Below are positions 1 through 9,126 of a DNA stretch of 64,000 bases, piece by piece; position 1 is the stretch's first letter; each line of letters opens with the position of its first letter. Where the stretch lies: the NCBI GenBank assembly GCA_902611145.1, contig CACLYO010000001.1, positions 17,501 through 81,500 on the forward strand. The letters are read 5' to 3'. The notes below the pieces were generated by a model that worked only from the letters and a program-made list of their open reading frames with translations, made no database searches and was not told where the DNA came from. This stretch comes from an uncultured Pelagibacteraceae bacterium (GTDB lineage Bacteria; Pseudomonadota; Alphaproteobacteria; Pelagibacterales; Pelagibacteraceae). The translations under genes and the position numbers were made by a program.

Positions 1-563
1 TTTTTTTTTACAAAATTATTCAACTTATTGTCAAATCCCCTTAAAGAACCGTCCCTTTCTATTGATTGAACCAAAACTTCTCCGATTTTGCATTTTTTAA
101 ATTGTTTTAAACAATCCTTTATACTTATTTTAACTTGAGTTTTTCCATGATTAATAAATATTTTATATTTTTCATTATCTAAAAAACAATCAATACCACC
201 AATGACAAATTGACTTCCAAAATAATTTGTTATTTTTAAAACTAATTTTTCATTTGTATGAATAATTGAATTAACTAAAATTCTGTCTGCTCCTAAATCT
301 TGTAATTTATTAATTTCATCAAAGGAGTTTATATGACCTCCAACCACAATCGGTACAAAACAAGATTTTGCAATTCTTTGGATTGCTTTGTAAAATAGAA
401 CTCTGTTACTTTTGTTTTTACTTACATCTATTAAAACAATTTCATCAACATCTTTATTACCTACAAAATTGTCAGTATATCTATAATCAGGATGAAATTG
501 CTTTGTTCTAAATAAAACACCGTCCTGAAAAGTTAAAACAATTATAATTCTTTTAGATATCAT
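1..563 (-). CDS. hisF2: HisF-like cyclase subunit of a sugar amidotransferase (partial)
   Basis: Imidazole-glycerol-phosphate-synthase cyclase-type TIM barrel; the window edge cuts off the C-terminus, leaving about 187 residues. I translated it from an ATG at 563 that overlaps the end of the HisH gene by 11 bases. The N-terminus (MISKRIII, then FQDGVLFRTKQF and HPDYRYTDNF) differs from that of histidine-pathway HisF. It matches the surface-glycan paralogues (HisF2/WbuZ type) that work with HisH2 and a WbpG/PseA-type ATP-dependent enzyme to turn a sugar N-acetyl group into an acetamidino group. GGH near residue 80 is the usual barrel phosphate region. A WbpG-like partner would be expected just left of the window. 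Family assignment is firm; the glycan role is inferred from context. Confidence 0.8.
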   Translation of the reverse strand, partial: MISKRIIIVLTFQDGVLFRTKQFHPDYRYTDNFVGNKDVDEIVLIDVSKNKSNRVLFYKAIQRIAKSCFVPIVVGGHINSFDEINKLQDLGADRILVNSIIHTNEKLVLKITNYFGSQFVIGGIDCFLDNEKYKIFINHGKTQVKISIKDCLKQFKKCKIGEVLVQSIERDGSLRGFDNKLNNFVKK

Positions 564-1164
564 TTTTTACAAAATTTTCTAAAAAAATAATTCCAAATTT
601 TTGGCTCTTTTCAGGATGAGGTTGGATACCATAAATATTTTCTTTTTTAAAAATGCTCACAAATTTATTCGAATAAATTGTATTACCTAAACCACAATTT
701 TTTTCTTTAATCACTGGAAAATATGAATGATTAAAGTACATAAAAAATTTTTTTGGTAAGTTTTTAAATATAGGGTCATTCTCCCTTAAGACTTCATTCC
801 AGCCAACATGTGTTGATGGCAATTTTTTAATATTTTTAAATTTTTTAACCTCACCATTAATCCAACCTAAACCTTTTATATTTTTGTTCTCTTCACTATA
901 ATTCAGCAACAATTGGCACCCCAAACAAATTCCTAAAACGGGTTTTTTTTTAACTAAAACTTGTTCATTTAATGTATCTATTAAATTTAATTTTTTTAGA
1001 TTTTGCATCGCGTATTTAAAACTACCTACACCAGGAATTATAATTTTCGATGATTTTTTTATAACTTCTGATTTATTTGTTATAACAACATCTTTATTTA
1101 AATATTCAATAGCTGAGATTACAGATCTAAAATTTCCTAAACCATGGTTTACAATTGCTATCAT
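553..1164 (-). CDS. hisH2: HisH-like glutamine amidotransferase
   Basis: Class I glutamine amidotransferase, 203 residues, the normal length for HisH. It hydrolyses glutamine and channels ammonia to the partner HisF-type barrel. The catalytic triad is visible: nucleophile Cys80 in GICLGC, and His183 and Glu185 in the PHPE motif near the C-terminus. The oxyanion-loop region GVGSF is at about 45-49. It is translationally coupled to the HisF gene (11-base overlap) and is divergent from the UDP-sugar dehydrogenase across a 46-base gap. The HisF partner is of the glycan type and no other his genes are present, so I infer that the pair amidates a surface sugar instead of making histidine. Confidence 0.82.
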   Translation of the reverse strand: MIAIVNHGLGNFRSVISAIEYLNKDVVITNKSEVIKKSSKIIIPGVGSFKYAMQNLKKLNLIDTLNEQVLVKKKPVLGICLGCQLLLNYSEENKNIKGLGWINGEVKKFKNIKKLPSTHVGWNEVLRENDPIFKNLPKKFFMYFNHSYFPVIKEKNCGLGNTIYSNKFVSIFKKENIYGIQPHPEKSQKFGIIFLENFVKNDI

Positions 1165-1210
1165 AATTTGTTTGTTTATTTGTTCATTATAAACTAAATA
1201 ACAACATAAA

Positions 1211-2485
1211 ATGAGTTTATTTGAACAAATTAAATCAAAAATAAATAAAAATAAATTAGAAATTTCAGTAATAGGTCTTGGTTACGTTGGTTTGCCAGTT
1301 GCTCACTCATTTTCAAAGAAATTTAAGGTTATCGGTTTTGATATAAATATTGATAGAATAAGACATTTAAAAAAAAATAATGACTTGAATCAGTCTATAT
1401 CTAAAGCAGAACTTAAAAAATCAGGTATTAAATTTTCATCTAATTTTAGAGATATGAAAAATTCTGAAATTTTTATTATAACAACACCAACTCCTATAAC
1501 TCCATCAAAAAATCCTGATTTAAAATTTATTTATAAAGCATTACAATTTATAATTAAAATAGGTATTAAAAATAAATTTATTATTCTTGAAAGCACAGTA
1601 TATCCAGGAGCATCAGAAAATAAATTTATTAAATTTTTAGAAAAATCTAGTGGTCTATCAGTTAACAAAGATTTTTTTTATGGCTATTCACCAGAACGAA
1701 TTAACCCTGGTGACAAAATTCATACATTTAATAATATTTCTAAAATTGTTTCAGGCTCAGATAAAAAAACATGTGAAATAATCTATCGACTATATAAAAA
1801 AGTAGTCCACAAAGTATATAAAGCAAGTACTATTTTATCCGCAGAAGCTTCTAAGTTAATTGAGAATAGCCAAAGAGATTTGAACGTAGCATTCGTAAAT
1901 GAAATTTCAATTATTTGTAATAAATTAAACATTCAGTCTTCAGAAACACTAAAACTTGCATCAACTAAATGGAATTTTTTAAATTTTTCCCCTGGATTAG
2001 TTGGTGGTCATTGTATTGGTGTTGATCCTTATTATTTATTTTATTCATCTAAGAAGCTTGGCTACAAACCACAAACTTTATTAGCAGGTAGAAATTTAAA
2101 TGAAAATTATCCTAAATTTTTAGTTAAAAAATTCTTGAGTTTTTTTAATAAAAGAAAAATAAACGTTCTTTTAATGGGGGCAACTTATAAAGAGAATTGT
2201 AATGACTTAAGAAATAGTAAATCAATAGATATTTTTAGAATCTTAAGGCAAAAAAAACACCAAGTACATTTTTTTGATCCCAATGTGACTCAAAAAAAAT
2301 TTGGTAAAATTATATTTACCAAAAAACCAAGAAAAAATTATTATGATGCTATAATTATATCAGTAAGTCATATGGTTTTTAAAAAAATGGGACTAAATAA
2401 AATATTAAAGTATGGAAAAAAAAATTGTAAAGTTTTTGATATAAAAAATTTATTTTCAAATCAGAAGGGTATAATTAATTTGTAA
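1211..2485 (+). CDS. UDP-N-acetylhexosamine 6-dehydrogenase (TviB/WbpO type)
   Basis: NAD-dependent UDP-glucose/GDP-mannose dehydrogenase family, 424 residues. The Rossmann motif GLGYVGLP is at 22-29. The catalytic cysteine is Cys268 in GGHCIGVDPYYL, and the conserved ESTVYPG is near 127-133. The GLGYVGLP-V-A-H start and GGHCIGVDPYYL are typical of the Vi-antigen TviB and O-antigen WbpO/WbpA group, which oxidise UDP-GlcNAc or UDP-GalNAc to the uronic acid. The stop codon overlaps the start of the downstream epimerase by one base (TAATG), which suggests a shared pathway like TviB/TviC. The exact substrate cannot be told from the sequence. Confidence 0.85.
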   Translation: MSLFEQIKSKINKNKLEISVIGLGYVGLPVAHSFSKKFKVIGFDINIDRIRHLKKNNDLNQSISKAELKKSGIKFSSNFRDMKNSEIFIITTPTPITPSKNPDLKFIYKALQFIIKIGIKNKFIILESTVYPGASENKFIKFLEKSSGLSVNKDFFYGYSPERINPGDKIHTFNNISKIVSGSDKKTCEIIYRLYKKVVHKVYKASTILSAEASKLIENSQRDLNVAFVNEISIICNKLNIQSSETLKLASTKWNFLNFSPGLVGGHCIGVDPYYLFYSSKKLGYKPQTLLAGRNLNENYPKFLVKKFLSFFNKRKINVLLMGATYKENCNDLRNSKSIDIFRILRQKKHQVHFFDPNVTQKKFGKIIFTKKPRKNYYDAIIISVSHMVFKKMGLNKILKYGKKNCKVFDIKNLFSNQKGIINL

Positions 2486-3486
2486 TGAAAAATATTTTAA
2501 TCACTGGATCAGCAGGTTTTATTGGTTTTCATTATTCAAATTACCTTTTAAAAAGAAAATTTAAAGTAGTAGGAATTGACAATATAAATAATTATTACGA
2601 TAAAAAAATAAAATATGATCGACTTAATATTCTTAAAAAATTTAAAAATTTTAAATTTTTCAAAATTGATATATTAAATTATAAAAAACTAAATAATTTA
2701 GTAAATAAATATAAAATACAAATTATAGTACATTTAGCTGCTCAAGCAGGTGTAAGATTTTCTATATCAAATCCTAAGAATTATATTTCAAATAATATAG
2801 ATGGTTTTCTAAATATTTTAGAAGTTTCAAAAAAAAATAATATTAAACATTTAGTTTATGCATCATCGAGCTCAATTTATGGAATGAATAAAAAAATACC
2901 TTTTAGCGAAAAGCATAGTGCCTCACACCCAATATCTATATATGCTGCATCTAAAAGGTCAAATGAGTTAATGGCTCATGTTTATTCAACACTCTTTAAC
3001 CTACCGACGACCGGATTAAGATTTTTTACTGTTTATGGACCTTGGGGTAGACCAGATATGTCTTTGTTCAAATTTGTACACTTAAATTCTCAAAATAAAA
3101 AAATTGATATTTATAACTACGGAAACCATACAAGAGATTTTACTTACATAGATGATGCGATCGATATTGTATTTAAAATAATGAAAAAAATACCAAAAAA
3201 ATCAGCTGTAAAAAAAATGTCTGAACATGAGAGCAAGGTCCCTTGGAGAATATATAATATATCGAGCTCACGTCCTCAAAAACTCAAATTATTTATCAAC
3301 GAAATCGAAAGTCAATTAGGTAAAAAATTTCGTTATAATAAACTACCACTCCAGAAAGGTGATGTGGAAAAAACAAGTGGTTCAATGAATTTAACTTCAA
3401 ATAAAATTGGTTTTAAACCCAAACGTAAGTTAAAATATGGGATAAACCAATTTATAAAATGGTATAAGTCTTATTATAAAAAATGA
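2485..3486 (+). CDS. UDP-uronate/UDP-sugar 4-epimerase, SDR family
   Basis: Extended short-chain dehydrogenase of 333 residues with GSAGFIG at 8-14 and catalytic Tyr153/Lys157 in YAASK. The upstream SSSS-IYG strand carries the third catalytic residue. The stretch GIDNINNYYD after the second strand, and HLAAQAGVRFS, are characteristic of the UDP-glucuronate 4-epimerase subgroup. It lies between a TviB-type dehydrogenase and neuB, overlapping both (1 and 4 bases), so these three genes form an operon. The likely substrate is the product of the upstream dehydrogenase (a UDP-HexNAc uronate) or UDP-glucuronate. Substrate choice is inference. Confidence 0.78.
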   Translation: MKNILITGSAGFIGFHYSNYLLKRKFKVVGIDNINNYYDKKIKYDRLNILKKFKNFKFFKIDILNYKKLNNLVNKYKIQIIVHLAAQAGVRFSISNPKNYISNNIDGFLNILEVSKKNNIKHLVYASSSSIYGMNKKIPFSEKHSASHPISIYAASKRSNELMAHVYSTLFNLPTTGLRFFTVYGPWGRPDMSLFKFVHLNSQNKKIDIYNYGNHTRDFTYIDDAIDIVFKIMKKIPKKSAVKKMSEHESKVPWRIYNISSSRPQKLKLFINEIESQLGKKFRYNKLPLQKGDVEKTSGSMNLTSNKIGFKPKRKLKYGINQFIKWYKSYYKK

Positions 3487-4466
3487 TTATTGCTGAAATC
3501 GGTTCTGTTCACGACGGTTCATTTGGAAATGCAAAAAAATTAATTGAGGTTGCCAAAAATTGTGGGGCTGACTTTGTTAAGTTTCAAATGCACATTGCAG
3601 AATCTGAAACATCAAAAAAAGCATTCAATCCTTCATATTTTAAAGATGAAGGAAGATATGAATATTTTAAGAGGACATCTTTTAACTTGAAGCAATGGAA
3701 ATTACTTCAAAAATATTCTAAATTAAAAAAAATTTCTTTCATGTGTTCAGTTTTTAGCGAAAAAGCTTTTGATATCTTGATTAAGTTAGGAGTTAGGAAT
3801 ATTAAAATACCCTCTGGAGAAGTAAACAATCTACCACTACTTGAACATATTAGTAAAAGAAAAAAAATTAAAATTTTTTTGTCTACAGGTATGAGTTCTT
3901 GGAAAGAAATTAATAAAGCAGTAAAAATACTGAAAAAAAATAAATTAATTTTAATGCAATGTACATCAATGTATCCATGTCCTGATAATTATGTTGGCTT
4001 AAATGTGTTAAATGAGATGAAAAAAAGATTTGGTAATAATTATTCCTACGGCTTTTCTGATCATACGGAGGGCCCTGAGGCAGCCATAGGGGCTGTAATA
4101 CATGGAGCTGAATATGTAGAAAAACATATAACTTTTTCAAAAAAAATGTATGGATCTGATGCCCAGTTCGCAATGGAACCAGAAGAATTTTTAAAATTTT
4201 GTAATTCTTTAAGAAAAATTAAAAAAATAATTTCTACATCAGTAAATAAAAATAACCTTAAGCCATTTAAAAAAATGAAAAAAATTTTTGAAAAAAACAT
4301 AATTGCGAAAAAAGCTATAAAAAAAGGTAAAAAAATTAAACTATCTGATTTGGATTTCAAAAAATCAAAAAACGGGATTAAAGCATTTAATTATAAGGAA
4401 ATATTAGGCTTAGTTGTAAAAAAAAATATCTCTAAAGGAAACGTAATTAAAATGCAATATTTTTAA
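3483..4466 (+). CDS. neuB: Nonulosonic (sialic/legionaminic) acid synthase
   Basis: NeuB-family condensing enzyme that joins phosphoenolpyruvate to an N-acylmannosamine-type sugar to make a nine-carbon sialic or legionaminic acid. It has 327 residues: an N-terminal TIM barrel beginning IIAEIGS-HDG, with GADFVKFQ near 30-37, the K-PSGE-N barrel motif near 114-120, STGM near 139 and the FSDHT motif near 191-195. A C-terminal SAF (antifreeze-like) domain begins around 270. It overlaps the epimerase by ATGA and converges on asnB with a 4-base overlap. The pathway partners neuC and neuA are 3-5 kb downstream. Whether the product is Neu5Ac or a legionaminic acid is not decidable from this gene. Confidence 0.88.
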   Translation: MIIAEIGSVHDGSFGNAKKLIEVAKNCGADFVKFQMHIAESETSKKAFNPSYFKDEGRYEYFKRTSFNLKQWKLLQKYSKLKKISFMCSVFSEKAFDILIKLGVRNIKIPSGEVNNLPLLEHISKRKKIKIFLSTGMSSWKEINKAVKILKKNKLILMQCTSMYPCPDNYVGLNVLNEMKKRFGNNYSYGFSDHTEGPEAAIGAVIHGAEYVEKHITFSKKMYGSDAQFAMEPEEFLKFCNSLRKIKKIISTSVNKNNLKPFKKMKKIFEKNIIAKKAIKKGKKIKLSDLDFKKSKNGIKAFNYKEILGLVVKKNISKGNVIKMQYF

Positions 4467-6187
4467 AAATTGTTCAACCATAAATCTAAATTAATTAACT
4501 TCCATATAAAAAAAGAATTTTTTAATTTACCCTTTTTAAATAACTCGTAATTTTTGTAAAATTTTGTTTTATCTACTAATTTGTAGTCCCATATATTTGA
4601 GTTGTGTAAAAAATTGCCAACCCATTTATTTAAACTGCCATTAAACCAAGTTGTCTGAGGAGTTTGAATATTTCTTTTTTTTGTAAAAGCGATTTTTTTT
4701 CCTATATCATTTTGATATATATCTCTTAAAATATATTTTCCCAGTCCATTTTTTACTTGATATTTTTTTTCTAGTTTAAAAAAAGATAGTATTAAATCAT
4801 CATTTAAAAAAGATGGTCTTATTTCTTTACCGATTGACATACTGATTTTATCTCTAAATCTCAAAGCTCTTGGCAATTTCAAGAAAAAAAAATCTAAATA
4901 TTTTGAATTATTAAATGAATTATTAAACGGATGATCAATTTCATTTTCAATATTAATAAATTCTTTATTTAATCTTTTATGAATAATGTTGCTAATAACG
5001 CTTTTGGACCCATCTTGTCCTCGAATAAAATTAGATTTAAAACTGAATTTTGAATTAAAATATTTCTCGTAACCTGATAAAGCTTCATCTAAACCGCTAC
5101 CATCTAAAATAACTTTAGTTTTACAAGCATTCTTAAGACATAGGTAATACGCTATTACAGGTAAGCCAGAGAATGGTTCTTCACTAAGTTTAACAACATT
5201 TTTCAAATTTTTTAGAAAATCTCCTTCTTTAATACAGTATTTGTTGCTTTTAATTTTAGTTTTTTTTTGAATTTCTTCTATGAATCCTTGTTCAGAGAAT
5301 TTGGAATCTTGAAATATCCATGAAACTAAATTTATCTTTGAATTTTTTCGCTTAGCTAAAACTTGTAATATTGATGAATCGAGTCCACCACTAGATGCAA
5401 CTGATATCGGAACATCGCTTATCATACTTTTTTCAACTGACTGATTTATCAAAAATTTTATATATTCTTTTTTGTCTTCATAATTATTTGGAAGAGATAT
5501 ATTTTTTATTTTATCCTCAAACTTCCAGAATTTTTTTTCTATTACTTTTCCTTTTTTCACCTTCAGATAATGACCAGGTTTTATTTTATAAATATCCTTA
5601 TAAAAAGTTTCCTTAATGTGCTCGTGATATTCTGAATTAAGATATCTAAAAATTGCTTTATTATTTTCAGAAATATTTTTATTTTTAACAAAAAATGTTT
5701 TTATTTCAGAACTAAACCAAAACTGATCCTTATATTTATAATAATAAAATGGTTTAATCCCGAACTGATCTCGTGCACAGAATAGCTCTTCTTTTTTTTT
5801 ATCATATATAGCGAAAGAGAACATCCCTTCCAACATACTTAAACATTTAGATTTAAATTTTATATACAAATAAAGTAAAACCTCTGTATCAGTATCGCTC
5901 TTAAACTCAAATTCCTTAAGGTTTTTTTTTAAATCTCTAAAGTTATAGATCTCACCATTAAATACTGCCACGTATCTTTTATCCTTTGAATAAAATGGTT
6001 GATTTCCATTTTTTGTTAAATCTAAAATTGATAGCCTTGTGTTTATCATTAGCACTGATTGATTTTTTGATAACCACCAATCATCATGATCAGGTCCTCT
6101 ATGTTTAATAGATTTTATGAGATTAGGTATTAATTTTTTTTCAATTTTTATTTTATCGAAACTAATAGCTCCAGCTATTCCACACAT
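4463..6187 (-). CDS. asnB: Asparagine synthetase-like amidotransferase (glycan-associated AsnB)
   Basis: Glutamine-hydrolysing asparagine synthetase family, 574 residues. Cys2 (MCGIAG) is the N-terminal nucleophile of the class II glutaminase domain (about 1-200), with RGPD at 30-33. The ATP-pyrophosphatase loop SGGLDSS is at 266-272. It may make asparagine, but AsnB paralogues are common in polysaccharide islands, where they probably amidate uronic-acid carboxyls. Its position among uronate (TviB-like) and nonulosonate genes fits that second role, which is inference. It is transcribed with the adjacent methyltransferase (6-base gap) and sits as an inverted insert between neuB and neuC/neuA. 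Confidence 0.85.
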   Translation of the reverse strand: MCGIAGAISFDKIKIEKKLIPNLIKSIKHRGPDHDDWWLSKNQSVLMINTRLSILDLTKNGNQPFYSKDKRYVAVFNGEIYNFRDLKKNLKEFEFKSDTDTEVLLYLYIKFKSKCLSMLEGMFSFAIYDKKKEELFCARDQFGIKPFYYYKYKDQFWFSSEIKTFFVKNKNISENNKAIFRYLNSEYHEHIKETFYKDIYKIKPGHYLKVKKGKVIEKKFWKFEDKIKNISLPNNYEDKKEYIKFLINQSVEKSMISDVPISVASSGGLDSSILQVLAKRKNSKINLVSWIFQDSKFSEQGFIEEIQKKTKIKSNKYCIKEGDFLKNLKNVVKLSEEPFSGLPVIAYYLCLKNACKTKVILDGSGLDEALSGYEKYFNSKFSFKSNFIRGQDGSKSVISNIIHKRLNKEFINIENEIDHPFNNSFNNSKYLDFFFLKLPRALRFRDKISMSIGKEIRPSFLNDDLILSFFKLEKKYQVKNGLGKYILRDIYQNDIGKKIAFTKKRNIQTPQTTWFNGSLNKWVGNFLHNSNIWDYKLVDKTKFYKNYELFKKGKLKNSFFIWKLINLDLWLNNF

Positions 6188-6193
6188 AAATTT

Positions 6194-7120
6194 TTATTTA
6201 ATCTTTTTAATAAGATACAGATCATATGCACCAGGTAAATTTTTTATATATATATCGACCATCTCTTGCGAGACTAATTTTGTTACATATGGCATTAGTC
6301 TTCTGATTGTAGCATTTTTTAAATTTAGTCTTTTTTTTTTACTTATTTCATAGTTGCTATGATTGCTATATACAGGGAATAAAATTCTATTCCCTATATC
6401 CCAAAATTTTAAACTATTCTTGCTCAATATAGATTTTTTTTTAATAACTTTTAAATTTTTATTCTTTTTTAAAATTCTATCAAAAGATCCATTATTATTA
6501 AAAAATTTATAATGCTTTCTCCTTCCAAAATTGATAAAATTTAAAAATTTATTATTTGATTTAAAAGTTTCACTGTATTTAAAAAAATTCTGATTTGGTA
6601 TCGTGAGCATTATATGACCATTAATATAAAGCACTTCTTCAAAATTTTTTATACTTTTGATAGGATTTTTTAACCAATAAATAATATTTGAATAGATAAA
6701 GTCAAATTTACCAAATTTATCAAAACTTTTATTGCAATCGTACAATATATATTTCTTAGAAATACCTAAATTTTCTGCGTTTTTAAGAAGATTTTTTTTA
6801 TGATCTAGCGCTATATCAAATCTTCCATTTGCACTTTTGTAAATTGGATTTCTTTTTCTTTTAAATGTATTCCAGTAATCCTTATTAGATGTACTCAGTA
6901 GAGATAGATTAGAAAAATGATCTTCGTTTTTTTTTAGACTTCCACCTAAATTAAGCAAAGTATTAATTCCATTTCCAACTCCCACCTCTAAACTTCTTTT
7001 AATTTTTTTTGGTTTATATTTTTGAAAAAACATAGCTACTTGAATATCCCAGGGTAAATTTTCAAATCTTAGCCAGTGAGCATTTAAGAAATTTTTAATT
7101 AGTGATTTAGTTGGTTTCAT
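6194..7120 (-). CDS. Class I SAM-dependent methyltransferase
   Basis: Predicted Rossmann-fold methyltransferase, 308 residues. The SAM-binding glycine motif (LEVGVGNG, 44-51) is followed by an acidic/Asn motif region near DCNKSFDKFGKFDFIYSN (about 128-145) and a post-motif GHIMLTIPN. The N-terminal 40 residues and C-terminal 100 residues are lineage-specific and basic. It lies 6 bases upstream of asnB on the same strand, so the two probably act together on one glycan residue, for example methylation plus amidation. The substrate is unknown. The 140-base gap on its 5' side separates it from the divergent neuC operon. Confidence 0.6.
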   Translation of the reverse strand: MKPTKSLIKNFLNAHWLRFENLPWDIQVAMFFQKYKPKKIKRSLEVGVGNGINTLLNLGGSLKKNEDHFSNLSLLSTSNKDYWNTFKRKRNPIYKSANGRFDIALDHKKNLLKNAENLGISKKYILYDCNKSFDKFGKFDFIYSNIIYWLKNPIKSIKNFEEVLYINGHIMLTIPNQNFFKYSETFKSNNKFLNFINFGRRKHYKFFNNNGSFDRILKKNKNLKVIKKKSILSKNSLKFWDIGNRILFPVYSNHSNYEISKKKRLNLKNATIRRLMPYVTKLVSQEMVDIYIKNLPGAYDLYLIKKIK

Positions 7121-7191
7121 TTTAAATAATTTAATTAACGTTTAAAGTACAAGTTTTTGCCTCTACTTCAACTGTCATTATTAAATTTATA

Positions 7192-7220
7192 TCGACAAAT
7201 TTTACCATATCTGTTATACA
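7192..7220 (+). promoter_or_regulatory. Candidate sigma-70 promoter for neuC-neuA
   Basis: TCGACA (7192-7197, five of six matches to the -35 consensus) and TATACA (7215-7220, four of six) are separated by exactly 17 bases. They sit about 40 bases upstream of the neuC start in the 140-base divergent gap. The segment is noticeably less AT-rich than typical spacers here, so a match this good is less likely to be background. Prediction only. Confidence 0.35.
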
Positions 7221-7260
7221 GCGCGTGATTACTAATCTCTTAAAAACAAATTATTACTAA

Positions 7261-8427
7261 ATGTCAAAAAAACGAAAAAAAGTTTGCGTAGCAATTTTTT
7301 CAAGAGCTAATTATGGAAGTATTAAAAAGGTTTTAGAGCAATTAAAAAAAAGCAAAAGAATTGATTTGCAAATATTAAGTGGTGGGTCAGCCAATATAGA
7401 GAAATATGGGCAAGTTTCTGAATTAATTAAAAAAGACAACTTTAAAATTGATGAAGAAATATACTTTCTTGTTGATGGGGATAAACCAATTACCATGGCA
7501 AAAACCGCAGGATTAGGCACAGTTGAAGTTTCAACAGCTCTAGAAAGATTAAAGCCAGATATAGTTCTTACTGTCGGGGATAGGTACGAAACTTTATCTA
7601 CAGTAATAGCGGCTGCTTATATGAATATCCCTATAGCTCACACTATGGGTGGCGAAGTTACAGGTACGATTGATGAGAGTATTAGACATGCCATTACTAA
7701 ATTTTCTCATATTCACTTTCCAGCGAACAAGAAAGCGAAAAAAAATATAATTAATATGGGTGAAGATCCTAGATATGTTTTTAATGTTGGATGTCCAAGA
7801 ATTGATTTGGTAAAATATTCATTGCAAAAAAAAATTAAAAATCTTGATAATTTATTCTTTAAAAATGGAGTTGGAAAAAGGTTTGATCTAAAAAAAGATT
7901 TTATTACAGTTATGCAATATCCAGTCACAACAGAGTACGGGCAAAATTACAAAAATATGAGGGAAATTTTAAAAGCTGTATCTAAAATAAATTGCCCTAA
8001 ATTAATATTTTGGCCCAACTCTGATGCAGGATCAGAGGAGATATCAGGAGCTATTCGGGAATATAGAGAAAAAAAACAAATAAATGACGCATGGTTCGTA
8101 AAAAATTTAAATCATGAAATGTTTTTTTATGTTCTAAATAACACAAAGTGTTTAGTTGGAAACACCTCCGCTGCCATTAGAGAAGGAAGTTATATTGGTG
8201 TGCCCTCAGTGTCAGTAGGGACAAGACAAAACGGTCGTGAAAGATCTAAAAATGTTATTAATTCGAAGCCATATACAAACGAAATATATAAAAAAATTAT
8301 TGAGCAAATGAAGGTGAATAAAAAAAATTCAAAAAGTAAAATGTATGGAGATGGATATGCTTCAAAAAGAATAGTTAAAATATTAGAAAATGTTAATGTG
8401 AAAATACAAAAAAAGTTAATGTATTGA
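7261..8427 (+). CDS. neuC: Hydrolysing UDP-GlcNAc 2-epimerase (NeuC/LegG family)
   Basis: UDP-N-acetylglucosamine 2-epimerase fold, 388 residues. It converts UDP-HexNAc to free ManNAc-type sugar plus UDP, the first committed step of nonulosonic acid synthesis. Visible signatures are VGDRYETL (about 102-109), HTMGGEVTGTIDESIRHAITK (about 122-142), the C-terminal NLNHEMFF and GNTSAAIREG-Y-G-PSV, which matches the UDP-binding loop. NeuC-type ending and length fit NeuC or its legionaminic homologue LegG; the sequence does not settle which. The TGA overlaps the neuA ATG by one base (TGATG), so the two are coupled. A candidate promoter lies just upstream. Confidence 0.88.
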   Translation: MSKKRKKVCVAIFSRANYGSIKKVLEQLKKSKRIDLQILSGGSANIEKYGQVSELIKKDNFKIDEEIYFLVDGDKPITMAKTAGLGTVEVSTALERLKPDIVLTVGDRYETLSTVIAAAYMNIPIAHTMGGEVTGTIDESIRHAITKFSHIHFPANKKAKKNIINMGEDPRYVFNVGCPRIDLVKYSLQKKIKNLDNLFFKNGVGKRFDLKKDFITVMQYPVTTEYGQNYKNMREILKAVSKINCPKLIFWPNSDAGSEEISGAIREYREKKQINDAWFVKNLNHEMFFYVLNNTKCLVGNTSAAIREGSYIGVPSVSVGTRQNGRERSKNVINSKPYTNEIYKKIIEQMKVNKKNSKSKMYGDGYASKRIVKILENVNVKIQKKLMY

Positions 8428-9125
8428 TGAAGTTTTTAGCCATTATACCTGCAAGAAAAGGTTCAAAAGCAATAAAAGATAAAAATATTAAGAGTTTTAA
8501 CAAAAAACCTTTAATATATTGGACAATCAAAGCTGCTGTAAAATCAAACTGCTTTGATAAAATCATAGTCAGCACCGACTCAAAAAAAATCCAAAAATAC
8601 TCAAAAAGCATGAAAGTAGAATGCCCCTTCCTAAGAATAAAAAAATTATCAGGAGACAAATCATTAGTTCATGATGCAATATTGAATGTCCTTAATTATT
8701 ATAAAAAAAAAAACTATTTTCCCGATGTAGTTGTTTTGCTCCAGCCCACTTCACCACTTAGAGACATTAACGATATTCAAAAAAGTTGTAAATTATTTAA
8801 AAAATTAAAACCAGACAGTTTGGTTACTATTACCAAAGTACCCCATAATTTTAATCCTGAAAATCTTTATTTAATAAAAAAAAATTTTTTAACTAATTTT
8901 AATGATAAAGACAAAATATTAAAACACAGACAAAATTATAAATCTTTTTATGCTAGAAATGGTGCCAGTATTTACATGACAAGTATTAAAAAAATTCACA
9001 AGTATATTTTAGGTGGTAAAATTGCTTATCATATTATGCAAAGCCTAAAATCAATTGACATTAATAACATAGATGATTTTAAGCTAGCAGAAATAATACA
9101 AAAAAAGTTCAAATATAATTTATGA
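8427..9125 (+). CDS. neuA: CMP-nonulosonate cytidylyltransferase
   Basis: CMP-sialic/legionaminic acid synthetase, which activates the nine-carbon acid with CTP. It has 232 residues from the ATG at 8427. A TTG three bases earlier is possible, but the TGATG overlap with neuC favours the ATG. The N-terminal nucleotide motif IPARKGSK-I-KN is a variant of the usual IPARGGSKGI. LLQPTSPLR near 109-117 and a late FYARNGA-IY stretch are typical of the family. It completes the NeuC-NeuB-NeuA set. An 11-base A run (8703-8713) lies inside the gene. Confidence 0.87.
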   Translation: MKFLAIIPARKGSKAIKDKNIKSFNKKPLIYWTIKAAVKSNCFDKIIVSTDSKKIQKYSKSMKVECPFLRIKKLSGDKSLVHDAILNVLNYYKKKNYFPDVVVLLQPTSPLRDINDIQKSCKLFKKLKPDSLVTITKVPHNFNPENLYLIKKNFLTNFNDKDKILKHRQNYKSFYARNGASIYMTSIKKIHKYILGGKIAYHIMQSLKSIDINNIDDFKLAEIIQKKFKYNL

Positions 9126-9126
9126 A

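Noticed and set aside
1-1164. Histidine biosynthesis genes (hisH, hisF)
   Set aside because: The HisF N-terminus is of the glycan type and no other his gene is present; the neighbours are polysaccharide genes.
3910-4360. Minus-strand open frames opposite neuB
   Set aside because: Overlap the SAF and barrel motifs of neuB; no start signal or domain.
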